Source: Micrococcales bacterium UBA3913 (GTDB lineage Bacteria > Actinomycetota > Actinomycetes > Actinomycetales > Microbacteriaceae). Taken from it: DNA of 9,989 bases. The stretch spans positions 1 through 9,989 of the forward strand of contig DGEZ01000095.1 in the NCBI GenBank assembly GCA_002391425.1. Reading direction: 5' to 3'. The position numbers and the translations under genes are program-made. The notes under the pieces are model-generated. The model was given only the letters and a program-made list of their open reading frames with translations. It searched no databases and was not told where the DNA came from. Shown piece after piece: positions 1-6,280 of this stretch; the first letter of the stretch is position 1, and every line of letters starts with the position of its first letter.

Positions 1-420
1 CAGCGGTGGGTGATCTACGACGAGGCCTGGCGGCTCATGTCCCATCCCGCGCTGCTGCGGCGGATGGATGCGCACTGGCGACTCGCCAGGCACTACGGGA
101 TCGCGAACATGCTGATCTTCCACAAGCTCACCGACCTCGACAACGTGGGCGACCAAGGCTCCGCCATGCGCTCGCTGGCCAACTCGCTTCTGGCGAACGC
201 GGAAACGCGGATCGTGTACCGGCAGGAGTCCGACCAACTCGGACCGACCGCGACCGCCCTCGGCCTGACTGGCACCGAGCAGCAGCTCTTGCCGAACCTC
301 GGCGTCGGCCAGGGCCTGTGGCGGATCAAGGCCAGGAGCTTCGTCTGCCAGCACCAACTCCACCCCGACGAACTCGCCCTGTTCGACACCAGCAGCCGCG
401 CCGCAGGAGGACACCGATGA
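1..420 (+). CDS. VirB4/TraC-like conjugation ATPase, C-terminal part (5'-partial)
   Basis: The frame is open from base 1, so the gene starts outside the window and the GTG at base 10 is only an internal codon. The visible 139 codons begin with the Walker B segment WVIYDEAWRLM, where the acidic pair DE would coordinate Mg-ATP. The helical segments that follow (MLIFHKLTDLDNV, then SLLANAETRIVYRQ) match the arrangement after Walker B in VirB4-type ATPases, including the region that senses nucleotide state. VirB4 ATPases sit at the cytoplasmic face of type IV secretion machines and power assembly and DNA transfer. The stop TGA (418-420) overlaps the next ATG, so translation is probably coupled. 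The gene lies just upstream of a coupling protein, as expected for an actinobacterial ICE. Walker A lies off the window, so the family call rests on the C-terminal part and the context. Confidence 0.8.
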   Translation, partial: QRWVIYDEAWRLMSHPALLRRMDAHWRLARHYGIANMLIFHKLTDLDNVGDQGSAMRSLANSLLANAETRIVYRQESDQLGPTATALGLTGTEQQLLPNLGVGQGLWRIKARSFVCQHQLHPDELALFDTSSRAAGGHR

Positions 421-968
421 ACCTCACCGGCCCGCGCCGATCCACCCCGAACGAAGACGATGCCACGGCTCCCGTCGAGCTGCCGCACGTCCTCGTCACC
501 GTCGCCGCAGACGGCACCCTCACCGCCACGGTCGATGGAACACCGTTCGCGTCGCCGGACGCGGGCGACTGGACGCGCGCGACGTTCGGGCCGCTCATGG
601 ATGCCATCACCAACGACCGCACCATCGCAGTCCGAGTCGAGGTGCGCGAGAACGACGGCAGCGTCTTCACCGACATCCTCCGCACCCGCAAACCCCGACG
701 CGCAGTCGCACCGTCCGAGACCCCTGCGCCGGAAACTCGTCGAAGTCGCCACGCCCGACGGATGCCGCGTCTGGCGGAGGTCACCGCGGGCGGGTTCGTG
801 CCTGGCGAGGATGTCGCCGTCGCGACGATCGTCTCCCACACCGACGCCACCGGAACCGGCGAAGCCCGGACGCTCATCGACCTCGACGACCTACCCGACG
901 GAAACACGCCCGAGGTGATCCTGCTCGGGCGCATCTCGGGCACGCTCGCGGTACGGCGGCTGACATGA
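417..968 (+). CDS. Unrecognised 183-aa protein between VirB4-like and TraG-like genes
   Basis: I do not recognise a family. The ATG at 417 overlaps the preceding stop (ATGA) and has a strong AGGAGG at 405-410, six bases upstream, which fixes the start. The longer open frame upstream of 417 is the antiphase shadow of the VirB4-like gene. The product has no signal peptide or membrane segment. It seems to have two parts: residues about 20-85, with alternating beta-like stretches (LPHVLVTVAADGTLTATVDG) and a DAITNDRTIAVRVEV segment, and a C-terminal part from about 115 rich in V, T and D (EVTAGGFVPGEDVAVATIV). An Arg/Pro-rich linker at about 90-115 joins them. Its place between two T4SS ATPases suggests a cytoplasmic accessory of the transfer apparatus. 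That is inference from position only. Confidence 0.7.
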   Translation: MNLTGPRRSTPNEDDATAPVELPHVLVTVAADGTLTATVDGTPFASPDAGDWTRATFGPLMDAITNDRTIAVRVEVRENDGSVFTDILRTRKPRRAVAPSETPAPETRRSRHARRMPRLAEVTAGGFVPGEDVAVATIVSHTDATGTGEARTLIDLDDLPDGNTPEVILLGRISGTLAVRRLT

Positions 969-2743
969 ACCAGCGGCAAGCCGGAGGCATGGGCGACGAA
1001 CTCACCAACGCCGCCCTCATCGGCCTGATCGGCATGTTCGGGATCGCCCTCGTTCTCCGCGCAGCCGGTAGCGTCGCCGCGTTCCTCACCGGCACACCCC
1101 AGCCAGACGCCGGCGCAGCAGCGGGGCTCGCCGTGCTGTTCAACCCCGGCGACCCGGCAACCGCGCTCGGTGCCGACGGGCTCAACCCGGTCGCCTACTG
1201 GCTTGTCAGCGCGGCACTGCTCGGCGGACTCGCCACCGGGATCGTCTGGGTCTGGATCGTGCTACGCCGACACACGCGGAAGACCGAGACCGACCCGCAC
1301 CGCCTTGCCGGGATCGCGACCAGCCATGAAGTCAAGACCGCAGCATCCGCGAAGGCACTGCTGCACCGCGCGGCCACACTGCGCCCCTCCTTGGAATCAC
1401 CAGCCCCGCAGGATGTCGGCTACCTCCTCGGTGCCAGTCGCGGGACGAAGGTCTGGGCATCTGTCGAAGACTCGATCCTGCTGATCGGCCCACCCCGCTC
1501 CGGCAAGGGCCTACATGTCGTCATCAACACGATCCTCGACGCACCCGGCGCGGTCGTCACCACCAGCACCAGGCCCGACAACCTCACCGCGACCCTCCGC
1601 GCCCGACGCCGCAGGGGCGGACCGGTCGCCGTGTTCGACCCCCAACACCTCGCCGAAGGCATACCCGCCGGGCTGCGCTGGTCGCCCATTCGCGGCTGTG
1701 ACGATCCGCTGACCGCGATGATCCGCGCTAACGGCCTCGCAGCCGCCACAGGACTCAGCGCCGGAGGGGTCGAGTCCGGCGGGTTCTGGGAAGGCAAAAC
1801 CCGCACCGCACTCCAAAGCCTGCTGCATGCCGCCGCGCTCGACGGCCGCCAGCCAGCCGAGCTGTTCAGATGGACCCTCGACCCCAGCGCCGCGTCCGAA
1901 GCCGTCGCCATCCTCAACTCACACCCGAACGCCGCGATGGGCTGGGACGACTCACTGGCCGCGATGATCGACGCCGACCCCAAGACCCGCGACAGCATCT
2001 GGCAAGGCGTCTCCCTCGCACTCGCCGCACTCGCCGACCCGCGCGTACTCGATGCCGTCACGCCAGGCCCGCACGAGCACTTCGACCCCGAGACCTTCCT
2101 CACCGAACAAGGCACCCTGTACCTGCTCGCCACCGGAGCAGGAGCAGGAGCCTCGGCATCGCTGGTCGCGGCATTCGTCGAAGACCTCATCGAAACCGCC
2201 CGCCGACTTGCCGCCCGCTCGCCCGGAGCACGGCTCGACCCGCCGCTACTGCTCGCGCTCGACGAGATCGGGAATCTCGCCCCGCTGCCGTCACTTCCGA
2301 CGCTCATGGCCGAAGGCGGTGGCACCGGGATCACGACAATGCCGGTCTTGCAGTCCCTCGCACAGGCTCGCGACAGGTGGAGTGAACACCAGGCCGGCGC
2401 GATCTGGGACGCCAGCATCGTCAAGATCATCCTCGGCGGCGCATCCAACAGCCGCGACCTCCAAGACCTCTCCACGCTCATCGGAGAGCGCGACGAGTAC
2501 ACCGACAGCGTGACCCTCGGCGACCACGGCACCCGCTCCAACCAGCGCTCGATCCGCCGCGTCCCGATCCTGCCGCCAGACCGCATCCGCACCCTGCCAT
2601 TCGGCACCGGCATCATGATGCTGCGCTCCGCGCCGCCCATCGTCACCGACCTCCGCGCCTGGCCGACTCGCCCCGATGCCGCGCAACTCCGCAGCGACCG
2701 CGACGAACTCGAAACACTGCTGCGCCACCGCCCCGTCACCTGA
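965..2743 (+). CDS. Type IV coupling protein, TraG/TraD/VirD4-like ATPase
   Basis: This 592-aa protein would link the relaxosome to the secretion channel and pump transferred DNA using ATP. Two hydrophobic segments (residues about 16-41 and 76-100) anchor it in the membrane with the ATPase domain in the cytoplasm. Walker A is GPPRSGKG at residues 175-182. The TSTRPDNL segment shortly after is typical of this family. Walker B is LLLALDEIGNL, with D433-E434, followed by a Gly-rich stretch and QSLAQARDRW, as in the TraG/TraD C-terminal (TraM-recognition) region. The ATG at 965 overlaps the upstream stop by four bases and has only a poor purine-rich site, consistent with translational coupling; ATG 989 (M9) is a possible alternative. 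Length and domain order suit the compact actinobacterial ICE coupling proteins. No frame damage is visible. Confidence 0.92.
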   Translation: MNQRQAGGMGDELTNAALIGLIGMFGIALVLRAAGSVAAFLTGTPQPDAGAAAGLAVLFNPGDPATALGADGLNPVAYWLVSAALLGGLATGIVWVWIVLRRHTRKTETDPHRLAGIATSHEVKTAASAKALLHRAATLRPSLESPAPQDVGYLLGASRGTKVWASVEDSILLIGPPRSGKGLHVVINTILDAPGAVVTTSTRPDNLTATLRARRRRGGPVAVFDPQHLAEGIPAGLRWSPIRGCDDPLTAMIRANGLAAATGLSAGGVESGGFWEGKTRTALQSLLHAAALDGRQPAELFRWTLDPSAASEAVAILNSHPNAAMGWDDSLAAMIDADPKTRDSIWQGVSLALAALADPRVLDAVTPGPHEHFDPETFLTEQGTLYLLATGAGAGASASLVAAFVEDLIETARRLAARSPGARLDPPLLLALDEIGNLAPLPSLPTLMAEGGGTGITTMPVLQSLAQARDRWSEHQAGAIWDASIVKIILGGASNSRDLQDLSTLIGERDEYTDSVTLGDHGTRSNQRSIRRVPILPPDRIRTLPFGTGIMMLRSAPPIVTDLRAWPTRPDAAQLRSDRDELETLLRHRPVT

Positions 2744-2811
2744 CGCTGCGTCGGGGTGCCGAAGCGCACCTGCCTGACACAGCGGCCACACACGGCTGGT
2801 CGCTCGAGTTC

Positions 2812-2828
2812 AGGAGGACGCCATCATG
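2812..2828 (+). promoter_or_regulatory. Ribosome-binding site and start of the SSB gene
   Basis: AGGAGG at 2812-2817 lies eight bases before the ATG at 2826. The 82-base gap after the coupling-protein gene (2744-2825) contains no other gene, and I see no convincing promoter or terminator in it. Confidence 0.75.
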
Positions 2829-3263
2829 GCCATTCGTACCCACCAGTCCATCTCCGGCTTTGTCGCCTCGGACCCGCAGCTCAGCTACACCGACCGCGGC
2901 GACGCACGGCTCTACATGAAGGTCGGCATCGAGCACTACCGCAAGGAGCCCGACAACTCCTTCACGCAACTGGAGACGACGTTCCACGACCTCATTGCGT
3001 ATCGCGGTGCTGCCGAGCAGGGAGCCGAGCGGCTCGCCAAGGGCGACAACATCATCGCCGACGGACGGGTGCGCGACTACTCCTACGAGCGCAACGGCCA
3101 GCGGTACGAGGGCGAGGAGTTCATCGCGACGCGCATCGGTCACGACCTGGCCCGAACCCGCTACGAGGTGGACCGCAGCGAACGCACTTCCGGCCGAGAC
3201 GCAACGGCTTTCGCCGCTCCGCAGCAGGCTGCGCCGTCCAACGCGACCGCCATCGGAATGTGA
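2826..3263 (+). CDS. ssb: Single-stranded DNA-binding protein (element-encoded SSB)
   Basis: This 145-aa protein has the SSB OB-fold pattern. It opens with the beta-strand run SISGFVASDPQLSYTDRGDA and continues with ARLYMKVGIEHY, TTFHDLIAYRGAAEQGAERL and LAKGDNIIADGRVRDYSYERNG, the last corresponding to the conserved GD.V.V.G.....Y strand of SSB. It would coat single-stranded DNA during conjugative transfer or element replication. The C-terminus (from about residue 118) is short, polar and Ala/Gln-rich. It ends TAIGM, so the acidic DDIPF-type tip that housekeeping SSBs use to recruit partners is missing, as often happens in plasmid and ICE SSBs. The AGGAGG eight bases upstream sets the start. 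The stop overlaps a possible GTG start of the next gene. Confidence 0.9.
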   Translation: MAIRTHQSISGFVASDPQLSYTDRGDARLYMKVGIEHYRKEPDNSFTQLETTFHDLIAYRGAAEQGAERLAKGDNIIADGRVRDYSYERNGQRYEGEEFIATRIGHDLARTRYEVDRSERTSGRDATAFAAPQQAAPSNATAIGM

Positions 3264-3274
3264 GCGACTTCGCC

Positions 3275-3838
3275 ATGACCGATCAGTTCTTCCCAGAGCA
3301 CGACGACACGCCGCCCGAGGCAGGCCCGGCATCACCTCGATTCGACGTGCCCGAGCCGCCGCACCCGGTCAACTGGAACCTGCTGACCGCCAACGATCTC
3401 GAAGCCGAGTTGCTCGAACTGAACCGCTGGGTGGACTGGCTCCGCCACACCTACGGACTCCCCGCAAGCGTCGTACCGCCGTACTGGCACCGCCACCCCG
3501 AACTCCTCTGGGAGCTATCCGCGCTGCACCTGCACTGGCTGTGCGCGTACGACCCGGAGCAGAACGGGTCCGCGCCACTCGGTTGGCACCGCGACTTCGC
3601 GGACGCCCGCGCTCGGCTTCGCGATTGGGTAGCGGCGTGCGGCACTCGGCTGGACCGGGACCGCCCGACGCGCCAGACGAGCTGGCCCGGTGAAGACCCA
3701 ACTCAACCCATCGAAGACTCACCGATCACGGATCGCGATGAGGACTTCGTGCGGTTCGTGATCGACATGGTGGACGCGCGCCAGGAGGCAGAAGATGCCT
3801 TCTTCGCGGGCGTCGACCCGGAGACCGGCGAGGTGTGA
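3275..3838 (+). CDS. DUF4913-family protein
   Basis: The 187-aa product carries the Trp-rich block typical of DUF4913: NRWVDWLRHTYGL, then PPYWHRHPELLWELSALHLHWLCAY, then GWHRDFADARARLRDWVAACG (roughly residues 47-130). The first 35 residues are acidic and proline-rich, and an acidic helix-rich tail follows. The ATG at 3275 is used here. An in-frame GTG at 3260, overlapping the SSB stop, would add five residues and favour coupled translation, so the start is uncertain. The molecular role of DUF4913 is not known. It recurs in actinobacterial conjugative elements next to SSB and coupling-protein genes, as here, so a role in transfer or replication of the element is a reasonable inference. No signal peptide or membrane segment is visible. 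Confidence 0.82.
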   Translation: MTDQFFPEHDDTPPEAGPASPRFDVPEPPHPVNWNLLTANDLEAELLELNRWVDWLRHTYGLPASVVPPYWHRHPELLWELSALHLHWLCAYDPEQNGSAPLGWHRDFADARARLRDWVAACGTRLDRDRPTRQTSWPGEDPTQPIEDSPITDRDEDFVRFVIDMVDARQEAEDAFFAGVDPETGEV

Positions 3839-3841
3839 ATC

Positions 3842-4048
3842 GTGGCGCGTCGCTATGAACGGAAGACCGGTCAGCGCCAGCAGAGCGAGCGCGAGCTGAC
3901 GATCCGCGCCGAGTTCCACGAGCCGCCCGACCTGGACAAGCTCTGCGAGCTGCTGATCCGCCTGGCGCTCCAGCAATCGGGCTCGTGCCGCTCAGAAGGT
4001 GCGACTCGACCGAAGCGCCCTCGTGCCACGGCGAGCACGTCGTCGTAG
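3842..4048 (+). CDS. Small conserved-looking ICE protein, 68 codons, possibly with an altered C-terminus
   Basis: The GTG at 3842 starts three bases after the previous stop, with a purine-rich GGCGAGG a suitable distance upstream, so this is probably the last gene of the transfer operon. Residues 1-47 look like real protein: a basic N-terminus (MARRYERKTGQRQQSERE), a short strand (LTIRAEFHEPPD) and an amphipathic helix (LDKLCELLIRLALQQSG). From residue 48 on the composition becomes Ser/Arg/Pro-rich without pattern (CRSEGATRPKRPRATASTSS), as expected if the original C-terminus had been replaced by non-coding sequence. The stop codon TAG (4046-4048) is also the start of a candidate -10 box for the next gene. 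Function unknown. I have no alignment to prove truncation. Confidence 0.6.
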   Translation: MARRYERKTGQRQQSERELTIRAEFHEPPDLDKLCELLIRLALQQSGSCRSEGATRPKRPRATASTSS

Positions 4049-4051
4049 AAT
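4023..4051 (+). promoter_or_regulatory. Candidate promoter for the serine-recombinase leader
   Basis: GTGCCA at 4023-4028 matches the TTGACA consensus at four of six positions. It is separated by exactly 17 bases from TAGAAT at 4046-4051, which matches TATAAT at five of six. Transcription would begin near A4058 and give a leader of about 168 bases before the ATG at 4226. The -10 box overlaps the stop codon of the small upstream gene. Prediction only. Confidence 0.5.
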
Positions 4052-4056
4052 GTAGG

Positions 4057-4225
4057 CATCCGTCGCGGATGGCGGATGTTGTGGTCCTAGCGCTTCGCCG
4101 CCACGGCGAGGCAAAGTAAACGTGGCCGACTCGGCCTAGTCCTACAGCCTTCGGGCTCTTCTCACGATCAACATCCGCCGTCACACCGTCCGCGTCGGCA
4201 GGACCAGTGACTGTGGAGAAGAGCC
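4057..4225 (+). ncRNA. Structured 5' leader RNA upstream of the serine recombinase
   Basis: No gene-length frame fits this 177-base gap, but it is full of perfect complementarities. CATCCG (4057-4062) pairs with CGGATG (4066-4071), a hairpin at the predicted 5' end. GGCGGATGTTG (4071-4081) pairs with CAACATCCGCC (4169-4179), extendable outward by one G-U and two Watson-Crick pairs. Inside that closing stem are three hairpins: GCTTCGCCG/CGGCGAGGC (4092-4100/4104-4112, nine pairs including one G-U, loop CCA), GGCCGA/TCGGCC around one base (4124-4136), and AGCC-TTCG-GGCT (4146-4157), whose loop is the very stable C(UUCG)G tetraloop. The 5' hairpin and the closing stem share bases, so they exclude each other. 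Very short frames also occur (ATG 4076, four codons; GTG 4122, five codons). I do not recognise a known riboswitch or RNA family; a cis-acting leader or an independent small RNA are both possible. Confidence 0.5.
4154..4225 (+). promoter_or_regulatory. Shine-Dalgarno masking pair before the recombinase start
   Basis: GGCTCTTCTC (4154-4163) is the exact reverse complement of GAGAAGAGCC (4216-4225). The latter contains most of the ribosome-binding site (GGAG at 4215-4218, seven bases before ATG 4226) and touches the start codon. If paired, translation initiation would be blocked. The 5' part of the masking strand (4154-4157) is also the 3' arm of the UUCG hairpin (4146-4157), so the two folds compete, as in translational attenuators. 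Basis: sequence complementarity only. Confidence 0.5.
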
Positions 4226-6280
4226 ATGACGATCATCGACGCGGACCGCACCGCGATAGACAGCCTCGTAGCGCCCACCCCGTTCCCCGGATCATTCGCC
4301 GTCTCATACCTGCGGGTCTCCACGAAGGAGCAGGCGGAGAAGGGCGGCCAAGCGGAGGGCTTCTCGATCCCCGCGCAGCGCGAGGCGAACCAGCGCAAAG
4401 CCGACCAGCTTGGCGCGACGATCATCGAGGAGTTCGTCGACGCGGGCGAGTCCGCTCGCAAGGCCGACCGGCCCGAGCTGATGCGGATGATCCAGTACGT
4501 CACCAAGCACAAGACGAACTACTGCATCGTCCACAAGGTCGACCGGCTCGCCCGCAACCGAGCCGACGACGTGACAATCCACCTCGCGCTCAAGGACGCC
4601 GGCGTCACGCTGGTATCGGCCACGGAGAACATCGACGAGACCCCCTCGGGGATGCTGCTGCACGGCATCATGTCCTCGATTGCCGAGTTCTACTCCCGCA
4701 ATCTCGCCACCGAGGTCGTCAAAGGTCTGTCGCAAAAGGCGGCGCAGGGCGGCACCGTGACGAAGGCACCCATCGGCTACCGCAACGTCGGCGTGCGCGA
4801 CGAGTTCGGGCGGGAAGTACGCACTGTCGAGATCGACGAGGAACGAGCCCCGTTGGTGCGGTGGGCGTTCCAGGTGTTCGCATCCGGTGACTGGACGACG
4901 AGCCAGCTCCACCACGAACTCGTGGCGCGCGGCCTCACGACGGCGGCGTCGCCGCGGCGACCATCCCGACCCATCGGCAAGTCGTCGGTGCATCGGATGC
5001 TGACGAACCCGTACTACAAGGGCAGCGTCCGCTACCAGGGAGTCACGTACGCGGGAGTGCACGAGGCGATCGTCCCCAACGAGGTGTGGGATCAGGTGCA
5101 GACCGTGCTCGGCACGCACCGCTCGGCAGCAGACGCAACGCAAGTCCACGAGCACTACTTGAAGGGGACGGTGTTCTGCGGTCAGTGCGGGTCGCGGTTG
5201 CTGGTGTGCAACGCGAAGAGCAGTCAGGGCACGATCTACCCGTACTTCGTCTGCGCCAGCCGTCACGGTGGCAGAGGTACCTGCACCCGGCAGGCGATGC
5301 TGATCGAGCAGGTCGAACGACTCGTCGAGCGCTTCTACGTCAAGGTGCAGATTGACCCGGAAACGATCGAGGCGGTTTCGGGGATGATTCATGCCCGGTT
5401 CGACGAGATGATGGCCGAAGGGGCCGCCGAGCTCGCCGACCTTGCGTCCCGGAGGACCCAGCTCGAAGGCGAGCAGCAGAAGCTGCTCCAAGCCCACTAC
5501 GCCGGGGCCATCCCGCTCGACCTCCTCAAGAGGGAGCAGGACCGGATCACCGCATCGTTGGAGACGATCGAGCACCGGATCAGCGCGCACCACGGCCACT
5601 ACGCCGACGCGCGAGAGAACCTCGACGACTCCCTGAAACTGCTGTCCAACGCCTCCGACATCTACGAGCACGCCGACGACGCGAACCGGCGTCTCATCAA
5701 TCAAGCCCTGTTCAAGGCGATCTACATCGACGAGGACAACGACGTGCGCGTCGGCTACCGCAACCCGTACGACGGGCTGAGCATCCCCGGCCTCCACGCC
5801 GACGCACTGAGCTGGGCCGCCGAGGCAAAGAAGATGGGCCAAGCGCGAACCGCGACCAAGGGCGGACCCTTGGTCGCAAGTTCACACCTGACCCGTTTGG
5901 GGTGCCCAGCCGAACGGCAACCATGTGGCCCGCGCCCGGTACCGGGACTGGGACGGCAGCAACCGGCTCGTCCAGGCCACTGGCCCGTCACGGGCAGCCG
6001 CGGAGCGAAAGCTGAAGCAGAAGCTCGCCGAACGCTCCCTCTACCAGCCCGGATTCAACGGGATGAGCGCCGACAGCTCCTTCCCGGAACTCGTCGCGTA
6101 CTGGCTGGAGGACATGGAGATCGAAGACCGCCTCTCACGAACCACGAGGAACCTCTACGAGCGCGACATGCGCGTCCTCGTCCTCCCCGCATTCAAAGAT
6201 CTCACCCTCCGGGAGATCGGGGTCGCCCGCTGCGACTACTTCCTCAAGCAACTCGCCAAGCGCAGCTACAGTCGCGCTAA
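4226..6280 (+). CDS. Large serine recombinase (site-specific integrase) with read-through C-terminus
   Basis: This is an integrase/excisionase of the large serine recombinase family, acting through a phosphoserine link to DNA. The resolvase domain (residues about 25-170) shows YLRVSTKEQ with catalytic Ser32 and Arg30, the GFSIPAQ segment, and DRLARNR (106-112) with the active-site arginines. The recombinase domain follows (PIGYRNV, then the helical DNA-binding part to about 300). Next is a zinc ribbon, C318-x2-C321 and C343-x9-C353, and a charged coiled-coil-like region at about 390-470. The conserved protein appears to end near residue 540. From 543 on, about 142 residues are Arg/Pro-rich and read antiphase to the downstream tyrosine recombinase, so the original stop seems lost. 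ATG 4226 is chosen because GGAG lies seven bases upstream. The family normally sits at an element's edge beside its att site, which fits here. Expression may be limited by the leader structure. Confidence 0.9.
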   Translation: MTIIDADRTAIDSLVAPTPFPGSFAVSYLRVSTKEQAEKGGQAEGFSIPAQREANQRKADQLGATIIEEFVDAGESARKADRPELMRMIQYVTKHKTNYCIVHKVDRLARNRADDVTIHLALKDAGVTLVSATENIDETPSGMLLHGIMSSIAEFYSRNLATEVVKGLSQKAAQGGTVTKAPIGYRNVGVRDEFGREVRTVEIDEERAPLVRWAFQVFASGDWTTSQLHHELVARGLTTAASPRRPSRPIGKSSVHRMLTNPYYKGSVRYQGVTYAGVHEAIVPNEVWDQVQTVLGTHRSAADATQVHEHYLKGTVFCGQCGSRLLVCNAKSSQGTIYPYFVCASRHGGRGTCTRQAMLIEQVERLVERFYVKVQIDPETIEAVSGMIHARFDEMMAEGAAELADLASRRTQLEGEQQKLLQAHYAGAIPLDLLKREQDRITASLETIEHRISAHHGHYADARENLDDSLKLLSNASDIYEHADDANRRLINQALFKAIYIDEDNDVRVGYRNPYDGLSIPGLHADALSWAAEAKKMGQARTATKGGPLVASSHLTRLGCPAERQPCGPRPVPGLGRQQPARPGHWPVTGSRGAKAEAEARRTLPLPARIQRDERRQLLPGTRRVLAGGHGDRRPPLTNHEEPLRARHARPRPPRIQRSHPPGDRGRPLRLLPQATRQAQLQSR
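5852..5877. repeat. Perfect 11-bp inverted repeat with 4-base loop at the end of the recombinase
   Basis: GCGACCAAGGG (5852-5862), loop CGGA, CCCTTGGTCGC (5867-5877). The stem is GC-rich and perfect but is followed by AAGTTC rather than a T-run, so it is not a canonical intrinsic terminator. It lies exactly where the conserved recombinase sequence fades, inside the reading frame. It could be a terminator-like hairpin retained from the original 3' end, or part of the dyad-symmetric attachment site used by the recombinase. Both are inference. Confidence 0.7.

Noticed and set aside
93..839. Long minus-strand open frame opposite the VirB4-like and unknown genes
   Set aside because: It is antisense to two coupled + strand genes with good RBS and conserved motifs, and the encoded sequence is Arg/Gly-rich with no recognisable pattern. 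This is a common artefact of high-GC coding DNA.
1420..2793. 457-codon minus-strand open frame opposite the coupling protein
   Set aside because: The + strand carries Walker A and B motifs and membrane segments, while this frame is Ser/Arg-rich low-pattern sequence, so it is a shadow.
4121..4139. GTG-started five-codon frame and a four-codon ATG frame at 4076 as leader peptides
   Set aside because: They are too short and lack a convincing RBS to be called genes. They are mentioned only as possible sensors in the leader.
4304..5842. 512-codon minus-strand open frame opposite the serine recombinase
   Set aside because: The + strand encodes the catalytic serine motif and zinc ribbon. The antisense product is Val/Arg/Leu-rich without domain signals.
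5870..5900. Resemblance to a tRNA T-arm (GGTCGCAAGTTCA)
   Set aside because: The invariant GTTCGAAT-type loop is absent (GTTCACACC), no acceptor stem or CCA end follows, and no D- or anticodon arm is visible. It is not a tRNA gene or obvious tRNA-end att site.
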